Source: Methylococcaceae bacterium UBA4132 (lineage in GTDB: Bacteria > Pseudomonadota > Gammaproteobacteria > Methylococcales > Methylomonadaceae). Taken from it: DNA of 16,693 bases. Shown one piece after another: positions 14,643-16,693 of this stretch (position 1 is the first letter of the stretch; every line of letters begins with the position of its first letter). The position numbers and the translations under genes were made by a program. Under the pieces are notes generated by a model, which was not told the origin of the DNA, did no database searches, and was given only the letters and a program-made list of their open reading frames with translations. The stretch covers positions 1-16,693 of the forward strand of contig DFWO01000104.1 of assembly GCA_002380945.1 (NCBI GenBank), written 5' to 3'.

Positions 14643-16228
14643 TTATTAAATTTATTTTGCATCGTTTCCATGCTCCGCGTGGGAATGCCGCTGTGGACGC
14701 TCCAGCGTCCCGGACCGCTGGAGCGGTGCAAATTGCATTCCCACGCTGGAGCGTGGGAACGATAAATACGAGGGGTTTCGCTATCGCTCTACCCATCCTA
14801 CTATCCGCCTGTACGGTTGGTCCTGATTACCAACGCCCCACCACTAACGTTCCAACTGAATTCAAAGAACTCAAAGGCTGGAAAACCGCTCAACCACAAG
14901 ACCAACAACTGTCTAATAAATGGTGGGAGTTATTCAAAGACTCCGAACTCAACCGCCTAGAAGCGCAAGTCAATATTCAAAACCAATCACTTGCTCAAGC
15001 TGAAGCCCAGTTTCGCCAAGCGCAATCGTTAGTCCAAGAAGCAAAAGCCGCTTACTTTCCAACGGCAACAGGCACAGCGACAGCCAATCGCTTTCGCGCC
15101 GCCAGTGGTCAAAGTGTTGCGGTACAAGGCGTTAAAAACCTGTTTGGCATGGCAATGAGCATGGTGTGGGAACCTGATTTATGGGGCGGAGTGCGTCGTC
15201 AAGTTGAAGCCAATCAAGCCAACGCCCAAGCCAGCAATGCCACGCTACAAGCGTTACGGCTGTCTACTCATGCCTTGCTAGCACAAAACTACTTTCAACT
15301 ACGAGGCTTAGATGCTGAAAAAAAATTGCTAGACGACACCATCATCGCCTATCAAAAAATTCTCACCATCAACCAAAACCGCTATGCGGCGGGCGTTATT
15401 GGTAAACCTGACATCACTCAAGCGCAAACCCAACTTGCCTCCGCGCAAGCGCAAGCCGTTGATGTACAAATTGCCAGAGCCAAACTAGAACACGCGATTG
15501 CGGTACTGATAGGCAAAGCCCCCGCTGAACTAAGCATTGCACCTGCGGGAATAACGGCTAACTTACCCAAAATTCCTGTAGCCATTCCGTCTGAATTGTT
15601 AGAACGTCGTCCCGATATAGCGGTTGCTGAACGCCAAGTTGCCGCCGCCAATGCGCAAATCGGTGTTGCCAAAGCGGCTTATTTCCCGACCATTTCATTA
15701 TCGGTAACCAAAGGCACGCAATCACGCGAGCTATCATCGTTATTATCCACCGCCGCGCGGTATTGGGCATTAGGTCCTGCGGCGATGGCATTGCCGTTAT
15801 TTGATGGCGGGCTACGCGGCTCACAAATGGACGCGGCAATCAACGGCTTTGATGCCAGCGTTGCTGCGTATCGACAAAGCGTGTTAGTGAGTTTTCAAGA
15901 AGTTGAAGACCAGCTTTCTAGCCTACGATTATTAGCGGAAGAAATTCAAAGCCAACAACAAGCAGTGACAGCGGCGCGTGAATCAGTTGCCTTAATCGAC
16001 AACCAATATAAAGCAGGCACGGTAAATTATCTCAATGTCATGGTTGCCCAAGGCGTGGCATTGAATAATGAAAAAACCGCCGTAGATTTACAAAGCCAAC
16101 AACTGCAAGCCGCTGTGTTGCTAGTTAAAGCCCTAGGCGGTGGCTGGCACAGTTCAGACATCCCCAGTGCAGACGACATCGGCGGCGAACCTAAATGGTC
16201 ACAGTTCTTGCCAATTCCGTTGAACTAG
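14639..16228 (+). CDS. Outer-membrane efflux channel lipoprotein, OprM/NodT family
   Basis: 529 residues from the ATG overlapping the mdtC stop. The lipobox LLSAC (Cys58 from this start) is followed by TVGPDYQRP, the hallmark of NodT-type channels. Two outer-membrane-efflux repeats follow, with WEPDLWGGVRRQVEANQANAQAS, ERRPDIAVAERQVAAANAQIG (near residue 320), VAKAAYFPTISL, LFDGGLRGSQMDAA and FQEVEDQLSSLRLL. It forms the trimeric barrel-tunnel through which MdtABC substrates leave the cell. A REP-like hairpin cluster (14663-14762) lies in frame between MIIKFILH and the hydrophobic FAIALPILLSAC, giving an unusually long 57-residue leader. A GTG at 14753, inside the last hairpin, would instead give a normal 19-residue lipoprotein signal and 491 residues, but it lacks a well-spaced ribosome-binding site. 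Confidence 0.9.
   Translation: MIIKFILHRFHAPRGNAAVDAPASRTAGAVQIAFPRWSVGTINTRGFAIALPILLSACTVGPDYQRPTTNVPTEFKELKGWKTAQPQDQQLSNKWWELFKDSELNRLEAQVNIQNQSLAQAEAQFRQAQSLVQEAKAAYFPTATGTATANRFRAASGQSVAVQGVKNLFGMAMSMVWEPDLWGGVRRQVEANQANAQASNATLQALRLSTHALLAQNYFQLRGLDAEKKLLDDTIIAYQKILTINQNRYAAGVIGKPDITQAQTQLASAQAQAVDVQIARAKLEHAIAVLIGKAPAELSIAPAGITANLPKIPVAIPSELLERRPDIAVAERQVAAANAQIGVAKAAYFPTISLSVTKGTQSRELSSLLSTAARYWALGPAAMALPLFDGGLRGSQMDAAINGFDASVAAYRQSVLVSFQEVEDQLSSLRLLAEEIQSQQQAVTAARESVALIDNQYKAGTVNYLNVMVAQGVALNNEKTAVDLQSQQLQAAVLLVKALGGGWHSSDIPSADDIGGEPKWSQFLPIPLN
14663..14762. repeat. Compound REP cluster (four hairpins) inside the channel's signal sequence
   Basis: Four palindromes in tandem: a degenerate unit CGTTTCCATGCTCCGCGTGG (from 14663); GGACGCTCCAGCGTCC (14695-14710, perfect); ACCGCTGGAGCGGT (14714-14727, perfect); and TTCCCACGCT-GG-AGCGTGGGAA (14738-14759, perfect 10-bp stem). 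The outer units face each other as in a BIME-like pair, flanked by ATCGTT and AACGAT. The variant differs from the mdtC-upstream REPs (loop GG, arms CGCT/AGCG), so it is a second subfamily. Confidence 0.85.
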
Positions 16229-16250
16229 CGGCTTAACTGAGAACAACATA

Positions 16251-16595
16251 ATGACTAAATTCATATTTATTTGCAGTTTATTGTTATCGTTATCATGCCT
16301 AGCTAATGCTGGGCAAAACGACACCCTGAACCAATTTATGGGCGAATGGGAAGGCGCGGGAAAACAGGATAATGGCACACAATGGAGCATAAGGGTCAAC
16401 ATTCGCCCTACCCTTTACGTTATTGATTACCCATCTTTAACGTGTGGCGGCGTGTTGACCTTAATCAAAACGACCGATACCAGTTTGGTATTCAAAGAGA
16501 CTCTGACTTACGGTATAGCTCAGTGTATTAATCAAGGTGAAGTCGTGCTTAACAAGGTTGCAGAACACAAGGCGGGGTATCACTGGACAAAATAG
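16251..16595 (+). CDS. Small secreted protein of unknown function
   Basis: 114 residues. An N-terminal signal peptide (KFIFICSLLLSLSCLANA, cleavage after Ala20) leaves a mature protein of about 94 residues. Visible motifs are MGEWEGAGKQDNGTQWSI, IDYPSLTCGGVL and TYGIAQCINQGEVVLNK. Cys65 and Cys92 could form a disulfide, and the alternating hydrophobic pattern suggests a small beta-sheet or beta-barrel fold. I do not recognise a named family. It starts 22 bases after the channel gene stop, close enough to share its transcript. Upstream there is only a weak GAGAAC ribosome-binding signal. Two TAG stops in a row end it. A role in efflux is possible by position only. Confidence 0.65.
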   Translation: MTKFIFICSLLLSLSCLANAGQNDTLNQFMGEWEGAGKQDNGTQWSIRVNIRPTLYVIDYPSLTCGGVLTLIKTTDTSLVFKETLTYGIAQCINQGEVVLNKVAEHKAGYHWTK

Positions 16596-16693
16596 TAGCA
16601 GTCGGTCATTTAACGCGCACATCGCCTATAAACAAATAGTTTGGTTAACTTACTAAGCAGCCTATCCATTTAGAACGTGTTCAAAATTTCATC

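Noticed and set aside
10572..14762. Repeated TTCCCACGC units considered as a CRISPR array
   Set aside because: The units are palindromic, in both orientations, at irregular distances and enclose genes. There are no regular spacers or cas genes, so they are REP elements.
16199..16402. Minus-strand open frame over the channel 3' end and secreted-protein gene
   Set aside because: It overlaps two better plus-strand frames and has no recognisable domain.
16673..16682. Palindrome GAACGTGTTC near the right edge, considered as an IS terminus
   Set aside because: A 10-base palindrome alone is too weak, and the sequence beyond it is cut off, so neither a transposase nor a partner repeat can be seen.

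Overview
The window looks like part of a gammaproteobacterial chromosome. The MdtA, MdtB and MdtC homologues resemble the enterobacterial proteins closely across their length. Codon use is moderately AT-rich. The many palindromic repeats of the type TTCCCACGC...GCGTGGGAA are the kind I associate with sulfur- or methane-oxidising gammaproteobacteria (Beggiatoa/Thiothrix/Methylococcales-like); that placement is an inference, not something the sequence proves. I see no rRNA, tRNA or CRISPR array.

Left part (1-4676). The left edge holds a decayed IS3-family transposase OrfA on the minus strand, followed by its probable terminal inverted repeat. Next come a PLP-dependent enzyme of the ACC deaminase/D-cysteine desulfhydrase family, a small His/Tyr/Asn-rich lipoprotein convergent with it (stops overlap by 3 bp), a type IA topoisomerase III (topB) with two C-terminal zinc-finger repeats, and a single-stranded DNA-binding protein (ssb). 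The topB-ssb pair forms a small DNA-metabolism block.

Centre and right (4677-16250). The dominant theme is a tripartite RND multidrug efflux system of the MdtABC type: adaptor mdtA, two different inner-membrane pumps mdtB and mdtC, and an OprM/NodT-type outer-membrane lipoprotein channel, all on the plus strand. Its genes are normally packed together, but here the operon is spread out. A 231-residue AT-rich membrane protein gene lies between mdtA and mdtB. Between mdtB and mdtC lie an NlpE-like periplasmic protein gene, an N-terminally truncated REP-associated (Y1/HUH) transposase, a 77-codon gene bracketed by inverted REP repeats, and a further REP that ends eight bases before the mdtC GTG start. 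mdtC and the channel gene overlap at ATGA, but a ~100-bp cluster of REP-like hairpins lies inside the coding sequence for the channel's signal peptide and is read through in frame. The window ends with a small secreted protein of unknown function and about 100 bases without a recognisable gene.

How the genes work together: MdtB/MdtC would form the heteromeric proton-driven pump, MdtA the periplasmic bridge and the NodT-type lipoprotein the outer-membrane exit duct. The NlpE-like protein may link the pump to envelope stress, by analogy with NlpE-Cpx control of mdtABC in E. coli. I found no clearly new multi-gene system. The strongest unusual signals are the REP/transposase remodelling of the efflux operon and the repeat-derived signal peptide.
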